A DNA stretch of 64,000 nt from contig RPFO01000089.1 of the NCBI GenBank assembly GCA_009746045.1, positions 50,001 through 114,000 of the forward strand. The letters are read 5' to 3'. The notes beneath the pieces are model-generated. The model was not told the origin of the DNA. It did no database searches and saw only the letters and a program-made list of their open reading frames with translations. Positions within the stretch are counted from its first letter, which is position 1; each line of letters starts with the position of its first letter. Source of the stretch: Mesostigma viride. Lineage: Eukaryota > Streptophyta > Mesostigmatophyceae > Mesostigmatales > Mesostigmataceae. Below, one piece after another: positions 11,355-21,520 of this stretch. The position numbers were made by a program, and so were the translations under genes.

Positions 11355-13095
11355 CCCGTGTTTTTTTACAACGCGATACATCGCGTTGTAGGGTTAGAAC
11401 GCGATGTATCGCGTTGTAATCTGACACGTGGCAAACCTATTAAACATGCGATTTTTGGTCTGAAACTTTCAAGATAGGTCAGAAACATCTCATAGAATTC
11501 AAGAAAAAATCCTGGTATTTTTGGTATTTTTTTTGTGACAGCTGCAAACAAATATGTACCACTGAAATCAGGCATTTTCGCGGGACGAAGGTGAAGACGA
11601 CGGCGATGGCGGCAGGTAGATCTCGCCAGTTTTCGCGCGAATTTCAGTGGCTGTTGGGTGGCACGACCATGATGATGCGTTCAAAGGTTGATAATTAGGT
11701 TTCTACGAGTTTGTTGAGGTACTGGGGCAAAGGAAACGTAGTTTTTTCCAGTTTCTCACCCAACTTTCATGCGGAAACCCTGGAAACCGGCATACATATT
11801 ATTACGTCAAGACTCGGGTCTGCTGCGGCACCATGCTTGGTATTTCCATGGTGTTTCGACTTCTTAACACATGTTTATTCATTCCGAACGTCCGGACTCT
11901 CGGCTAAACCGAGAATTGTGCAGACTTTTATTGGGTAGCGCCGGGCATGATGGTGCCTGCAAATAGCGTAAGGCGTGACCGTGGCTATTGCTACGGTATG
12001 CTGTATTTTCCTGGAAATGGCCTCTGCCACCGGCTCAATAGTGCTTGCAGGCGTAAGTATATCGTGTTTCTACCTAGTTTCTGCCAGTTTTCCACTTATT
12101 TCTACCGACCTCTGCCCAGCCTCTCTAAGACCGCCATCCTACTCGACGTTGCTTGCATGTCAGCCATAGCAGGTTGCAGTTGTGCAGTATTTAGGTGCTG
12201 TATACGTCGTCAAGCCGTGCATATATCGTGAGGATTGGATGTTGATGGTTTATACTGCGTTGATTGTGCAAGAAGACCAGCTAGGTGCCCATAATCATGG
12301 TGTATAATCATGTGTTGTTAGCATCTTGCCACCATTTGCTAGCATGCATTCCAGCGTCATCTTTGCCTGCATGTAAGCTCATGGATCACTCAACCTATCC
12401 AAGCCTTGCATTACACGTGCCTCTTTCTTTCAGTAAATATTGCACGCGTTATGGAATGAAAACCCAGCACCTCCGTTCCCACGAGGCATGTGCTCAACAC
12501 GTTGTGAGAGTGGATGATGCTTTGGCTATGGCTGCCTGATTCAGTCATATTAGGTCATCCAGTCATGATGTTTGATGCATGTTTGATGCTGTATAACTTA
12601 TACAACACCTATTTTCAACGTTTTGACCCTCCAAGCTCACTATGGCCCCGTTTATGGGGCTCATGTCGTTGCGTCATGTTGTGAAGGGCTCTCATTTTTC
12701 CCACTGCGTTGTACTGCGTTGTAATTGTGATGCTAATGAAAAATAGCTCCAGTGGCCCAATGGGCCTGAGTTTTGTTTCACAGAGCCTGCATATGTTGCC
12801 CATAGCTCGTGCAAGAAGCCAGATTTTTTTCATGAACCATTTGTGAATAAGCACATGACTTGTGACCTAGGGTCAAGAAATCGCGGTCATGGTCAGACCC
12901 CCCTGTATTCAAACCAGTGTATCTCTCTAATGAATAAGCTTTTTGTAGGTCTGAGTAGCTCAAAAAATCCTTTGATTTATGGGCTTTCAGGAAAGTATAT
13001 ACATGACCATGAAAAAAAATTTTCCTTAGGTGCTATACGCGTTCTAAAAAAAGCTTACAACGCTATATATCGCGTTCTAATTAAAAAAACACGGG
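11355..13095. mobile_element. piggyBac-like non-autonomous TIR element with TTAA target duplication
   Basis: TTAA at 11351-11354 and 13096-13099 flanks inverted ends beginning CCCGTGTTTTTTTA. TTAA targets and CCC starts are piggyBac hallmarks. The same UTR position in E2 has no insert: both arms share the flanks CACACATGTACATG and CAGCTGGTATAGTGCC. Two perfect palindromes lie near the left end (11367-11390 with 11-bp arms, 11398-11415 with 8-bp arms), and a decayed one lies near 13060. No ORF above 95 codons and no transposase are seen, so it is non-autonomous. Confidence 0.85.
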
Positions 13096-13194
13096 TTAAA
13101 TAATGCTCGTGGCTCAGCTGGTATAGTGCCTGTAGGAGGCGTACATGTACATGGCCACGGTCTATCTATTCTACACTACTACTGCTGTATTCCC

Positions 13195-14613
13195 CTAAGC
13201 TGGGGCGTCTGGAGTCGCGGGGGCCGCGGGGGTCGCCTGCCATGGCTTGTGGCCGACGTAGATGGCCGCCCCCTTCCAGTACACCGGCTGCCCCGCCTTG
13301 GTCTGCCGGAGCTGGAGGTAGGTCGGCCATAGCTCCCGTCGCCGTTGTTGCTGCGCCAGGGTCAAGTCGCCGTCAATGGTGAAGAGAGTCTTCTCGAGCC
13401 GCTTGCGGCGTCGGAGAAAAGAAATCTTGTCCGCCGGGGTCTTAAAGGTGAGAAGGAGCGGGGGCGCCCCTGCCTTACCCCGCGCGCGGGGAAGGCGGTG
13501 GGCGACCAGGTCGATCTGACCATTAAGACCCATGCGACCAAGGATTTCTCTCTCAAACGCACGCGTAAGCTTCTCGGAATTCTCACCTTCCTCCATGTCG
13601 AAGTTCTTGACAGTGACGTTGAGGCTGCGCTTGGCGAGCTCGGCCTCCTCGCGGAGGTCAAGCGTCTGCCGTTGAAGCTGGGCTGCGACGGCGGAGGTGG
13701 TGGAGGTGGTGGAGGTGGTGTGTTGCTTAAGCATGTCCGCCCAGGTGGTGATGGGAGGAGCATCGCCGGCCAGGCCAGCCGGGGCTGGCTTGGCGGCAAT
13801 GTCCTTCACCGCCTGGGCGGTGAGGCCTGCGGTGTTCTGCAGAACCTCGATAGCAATGGCGTTGTCCTTAAGACGCTGGTCAATGTCGCGGAGCTGGGCG
13901 GTGATGGAGTCGGTGGAGGCGGAGGGGGGGGGGGGGGGAGGCGAGGAGGGCGGCGGTGGCGGTGGGTATGGTGGGGAGCTCAGCAGCCAGCGTGCCGCCA
14001 ATTGCCGCCACATCTGCAGCATGCAATGGGCGTCACGTGGTGTGAGAGGGCGGCGTGGAGGTGGTGGACGAAGGTGGATTCGGTAATGGGGGCGGGGTGC
14101 AGAAGGTCCTCGGCCGAGCGCTTAGTGAGGGTAAAGAGAGCTGCGAGCTGAAGACGGGGGCGAGACCAGCCGGCCAGGTTGGTCGACGAGTCTGAGACGC
14201 GGTGGGAATACCGGCCGTCAGCTCCGTTGGGGAAAAGCTGGGTGTGGAAATGGAGTTGCTGGCACAGGGCCAGCAGTGAGGCGTGTGACCCGTAAAACAC
14301 GAGCTCCAGTATCTTGATGGGTGGCATGTCGAAAAAGGCAGGCCTGTTGGCGTCGAAGGTGGTAAAGAGCCTATCGACGTCAAAATCTCGCTCAGACCAG
14401 CCAGGTTCGCCTGGGCGACTGCGCTTTGGGTCAGGCGATGCAGAGGGCGAGGAGAGCCCGGGAGGGTTCTGGGCGACCACCAGTGCGCGACTAGTGTCAC
14501 CACTGCCTTCTGGCCCTGACTATGGCGAAGCTGCAGCCGGAGCTGCATGCAGACGTATTTTCATTGCCGAGCGCAGCCGTCAGGCTGCGTTGCGTCGATG
14601 GGCGTTTGCTCAT
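13195..14613 (-). pseudogene. ORF1-like RNA-binding protein of E1 (frameshifted)
   Basis: The ATG at 14613 opens the frame MSKRPSTQRS, which breaks near 14550. The frame continues as 14480-13980 (166 residues) and then as 14022-13195 (275 residues), which overlaps it by about 40 bases. The last part holds a predicted coiled coil (DSITAQLRDIDQRLKDNAIA) and then an RRM-like segment (PPLLLTFKTPADKISFLRRR) followed by the DLTLAQQQRRRELWPTYLQL helix. This is the layout of LINE ORF1 proteins. Family knowledge suggests RNA binding and chaperone activity in a cytoplasmic RNP. Probably inactive because of the frame breaks. Confidence 0.75.
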
Positions 14614-14661
14614 CGTATATTGCGTAATAGCGTCGGAAAATTATATCAGCATGTGCGTCTC

Positions 14662-16645
14662 AATTATATCAGCACGAGCCACGAGGTAGCCATGGCTGTC
14701 GGAGCTCATAACTTTCACGTTTGAGCGCCGAATTCAGCTGTGAATATCACAATCGCTTCGTCTTTCTAAGACGCACATGCTGATATAATTTTCCGACGCT
14801 ATTACGCAATATACGATGAGCAAACGCCTCTCGACGCAACGCAGCCTGGCGGCTGCGCTCGGCAATGAAAATACGCCTGCAGCTTCGGCTGCAGCTTCGC
14901 CCACCGGCCCAGATGGCAACGGTGACACTAGTCGTGCACTGGTGCTCGCCCAGCCTCCCGGGCTCGCCTCGCCATCAGCATCGCCTGAACCTAAGCGCAG
15001 TCGCTCTGCTGAGCCGCCCTGGGAAGAGCGCTCCTTTGACTTCAACAGCCCCGGCTTCTGGCAGCGCAGCCCCACTTGGATTATGGAAGACTTTTATTAC
15101 GGTAATCACGCCTCGCTTCTAGCCATGTGCGTGTACCTCACGACCCACAACCGTGGCCGCTGGCCTGGTGGCGGCGAGCTTGTCGACCCCGCCGAGGCTC
15201 TCCCAATCATTCACCGCATGCCTCGCCCCAAGCTTCAACGCTTCGCCCTCTGCTCCCTTGTTGGACGCTCCGAATCCGAGATCTGGGCTCCCAAACCGCC
15301 CCCCTTCCCCTCCGAAGCCTCCATCCGCACCCTCCTCAAGGAAGCTTTCGAGCAGCACGTGACCCCTCTTGCCGCAGATGTGGCGGCACTTGGCGGCACC
15401 GGCGCTGGCTGCTGAGCTCCCCACCATCCCCACCGCCACCGCCACCCTCCTCGCCTCCACCTCCCCCCCCCCCTCCGTCTCCACCGACTCCATCACCGCC
15501 CAGCTCCGCGACATCGACCAGCGCCTCAAGGATAATGCAATCGCTATCGAGGTCTTGCAGAACACAGCAGGCCTCACCGCCCAGGCAGTGAAGGACATTG
15601 CCGCCAAGCCAGCCCCGGCTGGCCTGGCCGGCGATGCTCCTCCCATCACGACCTGGGCGGACATGCTTAAGCAACATACCACCTCCACCACCTCCGCCGT
15701 CGCAGCCCAGCTCCAGCGGCAGACGCTTGACCTCCGCGAGGAGGCCGAGCTCGCCAAGCGCAGCCTCAACCGGTCATTGTCAAGAATCTCAAGATGGAGG
15801 AAGGTGAGAATTCCGAGAAGCTTGCGCGTGCTTTTGAGAGAGAAATCCTTGATTGCATGGGCCTTACTGGTGAGATCGAGCTGGCCGCCCACCGCCTTCC
15901 CCGCGCGCGGGGTAAGGCCGGGCCGCCCCCGCTCCTTCTCACCTTTAAGACCCCGGCGGACAAGATTTCTTTTCTCAGACGCCGCAAGCGGCTCGAGAAG
16001 ACTCTCTTCACCCTTGATGACGACTTGACCCTGGCGCAGCAACAACGGCGACGGGAGCTATGGCCGACCTACCTCCAGCTCCGGCAGACCAAGGCGGGAC
16101 AGCCGGTGTACTGGAAGGGGGCGGCCATCTACGTCGGCCATAAGCCCTGGCAGGCGACCCCCTCGACCACCGCGGCCCCAGCAACTCCAGCCCCAGCCTA
16201 GGGGAATACAGCAGTAGTGTAGAATAGTTAGACAGTGGCCTTGTACATGCCCGCCTACTACAGGCACTATACCAGCTGAGGCCTAGCCTTTTTAGTCATG
16301 TACATGTGTGCCTATGATGTGCCACACTCCAGACGATGCCTAGCCTTATTTAGTAATGTTGTGCCCATGCGGCAGGGAGTCACTCTCTGCTGAGAAGCCA
16401 TGCCATAGCTCTTGTATAGCCATGATGATCTTCCCCCTCACAGGCATGCTCCCCCCTTACCCGGGCATAGCGTGATAGACCATGAGGGTGCGGGTGCCCT
16501 GGTGCACCTAGAGCAAGTGTTGTTTACATTCCCACCCTTGCAGGAAGTAGCTTAGAATGTATTATAGGCTCATATGCCCCTTCTCAGGGCTATGTGCTAC
16601 ATATACTCCCAACGGAGTTATGTTCCTAATTAATTAATTAATTAA
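14662..16645 (+). mobile_element. E2: near full-length ORF1-only non-LTR retroelement
   Basis: Flanked by a perfect 10-bp duplication ATGTGCGTCT (14652-14661 and 16646-16655), taken from the 5' UTR of E1. Order: 5' UTR, ORF1 (from ATG 14816), 3' UTR, hairpin CTCCCAACGGAG (16606-16617), (TTAA)n tail. It is in opposite orientation to E1, which creates a large inverted repeat. Its first 18 bases lack a counterpart in E1 and resemble the target sequence beside them, so they may be junction filler. No RT is encoded. Confidence 0.85.
14816..16201 (+). pseudogene. ORF1-like RNA-binding protein of E2 (frameshifted)
   Basis: Frame 1 is 14816-15415 (199 residues, Ala/Pro/Ser-rich N-terminus, then an uncharacterised domain with FYYGNHASLLAMC). 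The second segment, about 15369-15780, holds the coiled coil (ITAQLRDIDQRLKDN). The third, 15794-16201, holds the RRM-like part (LLLTFKTPADKISF, TLAQQQRRRELWPTYLQ). The break between segments two and three is near 15780. The overlap of segments one and two (15369-15415) is at the same place as in E1 but in a different relative frame, because small indels (10 vs 14 and 24 vs 20 bases) offset each other. Programmed recoding at the overlap is therefore unlikely. Confidence 0.75.
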
Positions 16646-16746
16646 TGTGCGTCTTAGAAAGACGAAGCGATTGTGATATTCACGACTAATTCGGTGCTCA
16701 AACGTGAAAGTTATGAGCGCCGCCGTCAGCCATGGCTACCTCGTGG

Positions 16747-16814
16747 AGATTTCCTGCGGATGCTGCAGCTATGCAACAGCGTGGCATGTGGCCTACATCG
16801 GTGTGACGAGCTAT
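16747..16814 (+). repeat. 68-bp direct repeat flanking E1 (right copy)
   Basis: Partner of 10938-11005 with one base difference. It abuts the 5' end of E1 and continues into the sequence leading to LINE I copy E3. Confidence 0.8.
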
Positions 16815-18870
16815 GGATGCCGAGAATGCTCATAACTTTTACATCCGGGCATGAAATTTGGTCGGGTTAATTGCAGTAGACGCGCCTTTTGACGACAAAC
16901 ACGATGATATCATTTTCGGCCGCCATCGCCCAAGATTTAGCGCAATATCATAAAACGCGCCCCCCTCCTCGGCCGCGGACTACCAAGTCCCGGCCTTGCA
17001 GGAGGGCTGCCTTGCCACTGACGACGTCGTCCACCCCTTCACTTTGAAGGAACTGGACGGCGCCCTTGCTCGCCTGCGGTACAATCAGGCAGCAGTCGGT
17101 GCTGACCACCTTTCTGCCGAGCTGCTGAAGACCCCTGATCCGGCGGTTAGGGATCTTCTGCTGGCGTTCTGCAACCGTGTCCTGCTTTCTGACGAGCCTC
17201 CGCCTGCTGAGTGGCAGACGGCCATCCGCGTCATGCTGTACAAGAAGGGCTCTGCTGCTGACCCCGGTAACTACCGGGGTGTCTGCCTCCAGAGCGCCGC
17301 GCTGAAGGTCTTCATGCGCATGATGCTGCACAGGCTCCGCGCCGCGCTGGACCCACACCTGGGTGAGTCTCAGATGGGTTTCCGTCGTGGTCGTAACACT
17401 GTCATGGCTGTGTTTGTCGCGCGCCGGTTGATGGAGGAGGTGCGTCGCCTTCCCCCTGACAGTTTGCCGCTGGTCTTCATTTTTGTTGACTATATCAAGG
17501 CCTTTGACACGGTCCTCTGGGAGGCTCTTTGGGCCATCCTAGCTCTGGATCGAGTGCCACCTGAGTTTGTTGCTGCCATTCGCCGGCTGTATGAGGGCTC
17601 ACAGGCAGTAGTGCGGACTGCGGAAGGCACCACCCCACCATTCCCCCTTCACCACGGGGTGTGGCAAGGTTGTGTCCTGTCCCCATACCTGTTCATTATT
17701 GTCGTGGATCACGTCATGCGCCGAGCACGTGCGCGCTTTACTGCTCTTAAGGGGTTCGAGCCAGGCTTGGACATCCTTAACGAGAAAGAGCACGGCGGGG
17801 TTGAGCCTGGCTACCGCCTGGCCGACCTGATTTATGCGGATGACACCACCCTCATCGCGCGCCCCGAGGACATTCAGACCTGGCTGGACTGTCTGGGCCT
17901 GGAGGCGCGGGCGGTGGGGTTGGAGATTAGTGTCAAAACTGAGGCGATGGTGATTGGGGCCTCCAGTACACCGCCGCTGCCGCACCTGCTCGACGGGACG
18001 ACAGTCCCGTTCCGCGACCGCTTCAAACTGTTAGGGAGCTGGCTCCCTGACACCGCCGACGATGTGGACACCCGCATTGGCCTGGCCTGGGCTAGGCTCC
18101 GTTCGCTCAACACCTACTGGCGCTCGAAGGGCCTGGGCGAACACCGCAAGCGCATGCTCTTCAAGGTCCTCGTCCTCACGGTGCTCACGTATGGCGCCGA
18201 GGCGTGGACACTCACCCCCACACTGGCATCTAGGCTAGCCGGGGCACAGTTTACAGGATGCTCCGACAGGTCCTGAACGTAGGGTTTTCCAAGTGCCCGT
18301 CATCATGCAGAGTCTTTGTATATCAGGGCATGCCTCGTATTTCGAACGAAATTAGACAGCGTAGGCTAGCATTTGTAGGACACCTTCAGTTGCTCGCACC
18401 AGCCAGGTCGACACCGCCCTTGGTCTGGCCGGCCCCCAGCGGCTTGGCCAGCCAGGGCAGCACATTCTGACCTGGCCTGGCCCCAAGGGCATTGCCAAAA
18501 AGGTAGGGAAACATGTCACGAACTACGTACAGATGTTGCTTGATGACCTACTGGTCCCAGCCCAGTTTGAATACCGAATCCACTCTCTCTCCCTAATCTT
18601 TGGACCGCCATGCAGAACAAGACGCGGTGGAAGCGGATTGTCAAGGCTCACACGCCCGACCCTGTGGGCAAACCACCTCCCCCCAAGCGGAGGCGGCGTT
18701 TTGATGAGTAGGGTAGTTAGGACTTTTCTAGACTTAGTAGCTAGATTAGAGTTAGGATAGTTCGATTACGCGGCTCCTTCCACCCCACCCATCCATCAAG
18801 GAATATGTGCTACATGATCTCCCAACGGAGGCATGTTATAATTTAATTTAATTCAATTTATTTAAAATCA
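16815..18870 (+). mobile_element. LINE I copy E3 (5' region, RT, 3' hairpin, AT tail)
   Basis: A 5' region (16815-16965) resembling the E1/E2 leader (a GATATNATTTTC motif, then CGCAATAT) joins abruptly to the RT domain near 16965, so ORF1 and endonuclease are absent. The 3' UTR ends in ATGTGCTACAT and the hairpin CTCCCAACGGAG (18819-18830), followed by an (ATTTA)-rich tail. The last 30 or so bases before the tail are shared with E1 and E2. Confidence 0.8.
16996..18711 (+). pseudogene. LINE reverse transcriptase, endonuclease missing
   Basis: The first 426 codons (16996-18276) run through the RT core: LDGALARLRYNQAAVGAD, YRGVCLQSAALKVFMRM, MGFRRGRNTVMA, FVDYIKAFDTV, GVWQGCVLSPYLFIIVVD, and the catalytic motif LIYADDTTLI. 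After a frameshift near 18245 the C-terminal part continues in pieces to the stop at 18709-18711. It ends in the basic string PPPKRRRRFDE, which X and Y also carry. The usual N-terminal endonuclease is absent here but present in Y. RT of this kind performs target-primed reverse transcription (family knowledge). Confidence 0.85.
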
Positions 18871-18914
18871 TAATACGCAGCACAGGCAGGGTTCGTATTT
18901 TCCGGAAACTAGCC

Positions 18915-20087
18915 ATGGCGGAATCACCGTCAGCCGCCTCCCATTCCCCCGCCGATGGGGAGGACTCAGCGCCTCACACCATTACGCAACTAGTCTCGAG
19001 ACGCTGTGGACACCCTTGCGACACAGCCACCGACTGCCGAAGCCGCCATTATTGCCTCGTCCAAGCGGCATTGCTCCGGCCCAGCCGACGAGATGGACAG
19101 CCAGATCCCTCCGCCTTCGGCTCCTTTTTCCAGCGAGGTTATCCGTGAGGACGACCCCCTTGACGACGCCATCGACGACGCTGAGTTTAACCCCGCGTCT
19201 TTCATGCCTGGGCAACCGGTATCCGAGCAAGCATTCTTCTCGTTGACAGCCGAGCAGAACAGGGAGAGGAGCACAGGGGAGAACACCCCTATTGCTTCCC
19301 CGGAAGCAGACCTGCTCCAGCTCAACAAGAAAGTCGAAGACATGGCAGCCCAGCTCGGCGCCCTGTCAACTGCTATACGTCAGGACACAGCTGAGCTCCA
19401 CTCCAGCATGGCCGAGGTAAAGGCCACCCTGGCCAGCTCGCCCCAGCCAGCCGCCCCCGCACCTACCAGCTACGCTAACATGGTGCATGAAGCAGACGGA
19501 CATTGCCAACCTGATGGCGGATGCCGCAGGAAGGGGGGCTGCAGCCCACAAGACCGCTGTCGAGGAGGACCAGCCGCTCACGCAGTATAGTGGTCCGGTA
19601 TATTTCGAGGTCGCGCAGCACCCAGAAACGGACCTGATGCTAGCACAACGCCTGCACCACAGCCTCATTGTGGGCCGGCTGCGTTTGGGCAACGAACGCA
19701 TCCGCATTGAGTCGGCAGCCTGGATGGCGGGCCAGCCTGGCCCCATCCGGGTGACCTTTGCGAATGTGGCCAGCAAGGTGAAAGTACTACAGGCCCCCAA
19801 GCTCCTGGGCGGGAGAAACGCGCCGAGCCTCGACGACCTACTCTCCCCGGCCCAGCTTGTCATCAAGAACGGTTTCACTGGGCAGCGACGCAGCCGTCCA
19901 GGCCAGGCGCGATGGCATTCGCAAGGTCTACGTCCGCCTCGTCAACGACACCCCCGTGCTCTTCATCGACGGTCAGCGCACGGCTGTGCCGGCTCCTAAC
20001 AAGCGGCACAAGCCGGGCCGCCCCAGGCACGCCCCTGCTGCATCATCATCGTCAACGCACGTCCCGGGTATGGAGGGCGCCCGGTAA
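18915..20087 (+). pseudogene. LINE II ORF1 protein (frameshifted)
   Basis: ATG at 18915. Frame breaks near 19000, 19485 and 19880 split it into segments 18915-19005, 19006-19490, 19487-19880 and 19857-20087. It contains a predicted coiled coil (LLQLNKKVEDMAAQLGALS) and an RRM-like stretch (IRVTFANVASKVKVLQAPKL), then the helix region ending DLLSPAQ and a Lys/Arg-rich tail (NKRHKPGR). It aligns with the E1/E2 ORF1 and the 33914 fragment around the RRM and the PAQ/LAQ motif. Expected role: RNP formation. Confidence 0.7.
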
Positions 20088-20387
20088 GGGCACACCCTCG
20101 CGGCCTCGCGGTACAATAGGCTTTGGGCATAGCCTTTAATAAACAAGCCCCTTTCCATCCTCATGTCGCACCGTGCGAGCATGGTCAGGATGCAAGGTCG
20201 CCAGGCACGCCACGGTCAACCTTCCCGCCAATTTACCAGCCTCAAACGCCTCCTGGCCCGCCTTGAGCGGGATGAGGCCCAGTCAACACGCCGGCAACCC
20301 CAGCCAGGACGGAGACGATGCATATCCGCCCTGAAAGAAAGACTCCATGCGTTGCCCAAGCATTAACCCCAATCGCCACCCTCCCCC

Positions 20388-20465
20388 TCCCCCACCCCCC
20401 CCACCCCCACCCCCACCCCCAGCACTACCCGTCTCCACCCCCACCCCCACCCCGGCCCACCCCCC
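20388..20465 (+). repeat. (CCCCCA)n C-rich tract between ORF1 and ORF2 of LINE II
   Basis: Near-repetitive CCCCAC units separate the ORF1 end from the start of the endonuclease domain. Confidence 0.85.
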
Positions 20466-20472
20466 CGCTAAT

Positions 20473-21520
20473 AGGGCAACGGCCCATCCTTGGTATTGCT
20501 AGCTTTAATGTGCGCACCCTCCCTGCAGATCCTTTTACGAGCGGCGGCACCCCAGCACGCCACCGCATCGACAAGCTGATCGCCCTGTGCGCCGACAACA
20601 AGATCGCTGTCCTCGGGGTCCAGGAGCACCGACGCACCGTCGACCCTCAGCAAGGGGTCAACGGTCTGCTGGTCGACTATCCACCTTCGTGCGGGCTGGC
20701 GGTTCCATTATGGTGGAGGCGACGCGCCGGGTCAAGGTGGTGTGGGCCTCTTGTGCTAGCCGGCAGCATCAGAGCAGCTCCAGTTCATCGTGCTGCGGTC
20801 CCCGCGTGTGCTAGTGGCCACTTTTTCGGCCAATGAGGGCCATTCACGCCACACGCTAACCGTTATCGTGGGATATGCACCACATGCGGGTCGAGCTCAG
20901 GCGGAACGTGAGGCCTTTTTCAGCGCCCTCAAGGAGGAGGAGGCCAACATATCCCAGCTCGGCACTTCCTGGTTATGCTGCTCGACGCCAATGCCACGCT
21001 GCCAGTTGGCACTGCATGGGGGCGCTCAGTACTGAGTCTCCCCAACCAACACGACAGCTGAGTTCGGTAACACGGCTTTATTTGCGAACCTGCTGGCAGA
21101 ATCTGCGCTGGTTGCATGCAACAATGCTTCTTTCGCACCCCCCGCTGAGCAGCTTGCCACCTTTTTTGGGCCGTCGGATTGGGTGGTGTGCCTTGACTAT
21201 ATCTGCGTACGCCGGGCTCAGCGCCCCTCAGTTGTCGATGCTCGCGTCCTGCAAGATTCTGTCAGCACGGTGGAATCTGATCACCGTCTCGTGCTCGCTC
21301 GCATCAGATTGCGGTTTCCTGGGGTGAAACCGTCGCGACAGCTGGCGCCTCAGCCAGATCTCAAGGTGCTCCGGATTGTGCTGAAGGATGCCGACAAGAT
21401 GTCAGCAGAAGAGCAGGCCGCTATATGTCGCACCGGGACGACTTTCTGGCAGTCTTCGACGCCAGGGGCAGCCGCCAGCAGTTACACGCCATTCCGCCGC
21501 CGGGGGATATTTCAGTGATC
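20473..21520 (+). pseudogene. APE-type endonuclease domain of LINE II ORF2 (frameshifted)
   Basis: Motifs appear in family order across changing frames: GIASFNVRTL, AVLGVQEHR, VIVGYAPHAG, a degenerate LLDANAT region near 20975, CLDYICVRR, and VESDHRLVLARIRLRF (the Ser-Asp-His motif). At least three frame breaks make it non-functional as read. This nuclease nicks target DNA to prime reverse transcription (family knowledge). Confidence 0.75.

Larger units (their letters stand above)
11006..16746 (-). mobile_element. E1: ORF1-only non-LTR retroelement, interrupted by two insertions
   Basis: Minus-strand order: 5' end at 16746, 5' UTR down to about 16656, [E2 inserted], rest of 5' UTR, ORF1-like coding (14613-13195), 3' UTR, [piggyBac-like element inserted], hairpin at 11032-11043 and (TTAA)n tail at 11006. 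Without the insertions it is just under 2 kb, the same as E2. No reverse transcriptase or endonuclease lies between ORF1 and the tail. The 68-bp repeat flanks it on both sides. The design recalls mammalian HAL1 elements, which keep only L1 ORF1, but this is an analogy and not a demonstrated relationship. Confidence 0.8.

Noticed and set aside
13345-14151. A 268-codon + strand frame opposite the E1 ORF1, and a 308-codon minus frame opposite the E2 ORF1
   Set aside because: They are the complementary-strand shadows of two homologous ORF1 copies, with Gly/Arg-rich composition and no domain.
15369-15415. Programmed frameshift or stop-start coupling at the ORF1 overlap in E1 and E2
   Set aside because: The overlap is at the same place, but the relative frame differs between copies because of offsetting indels, which points to decay rather than recoding.
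11006-16746. The E1/E2 inverted repeat as one foldback DNA transposon
   Set aside because: The internal 10-bp duplication around E2 and the separate tails and hairpins show two independent retro-insertions in opposite orientation.
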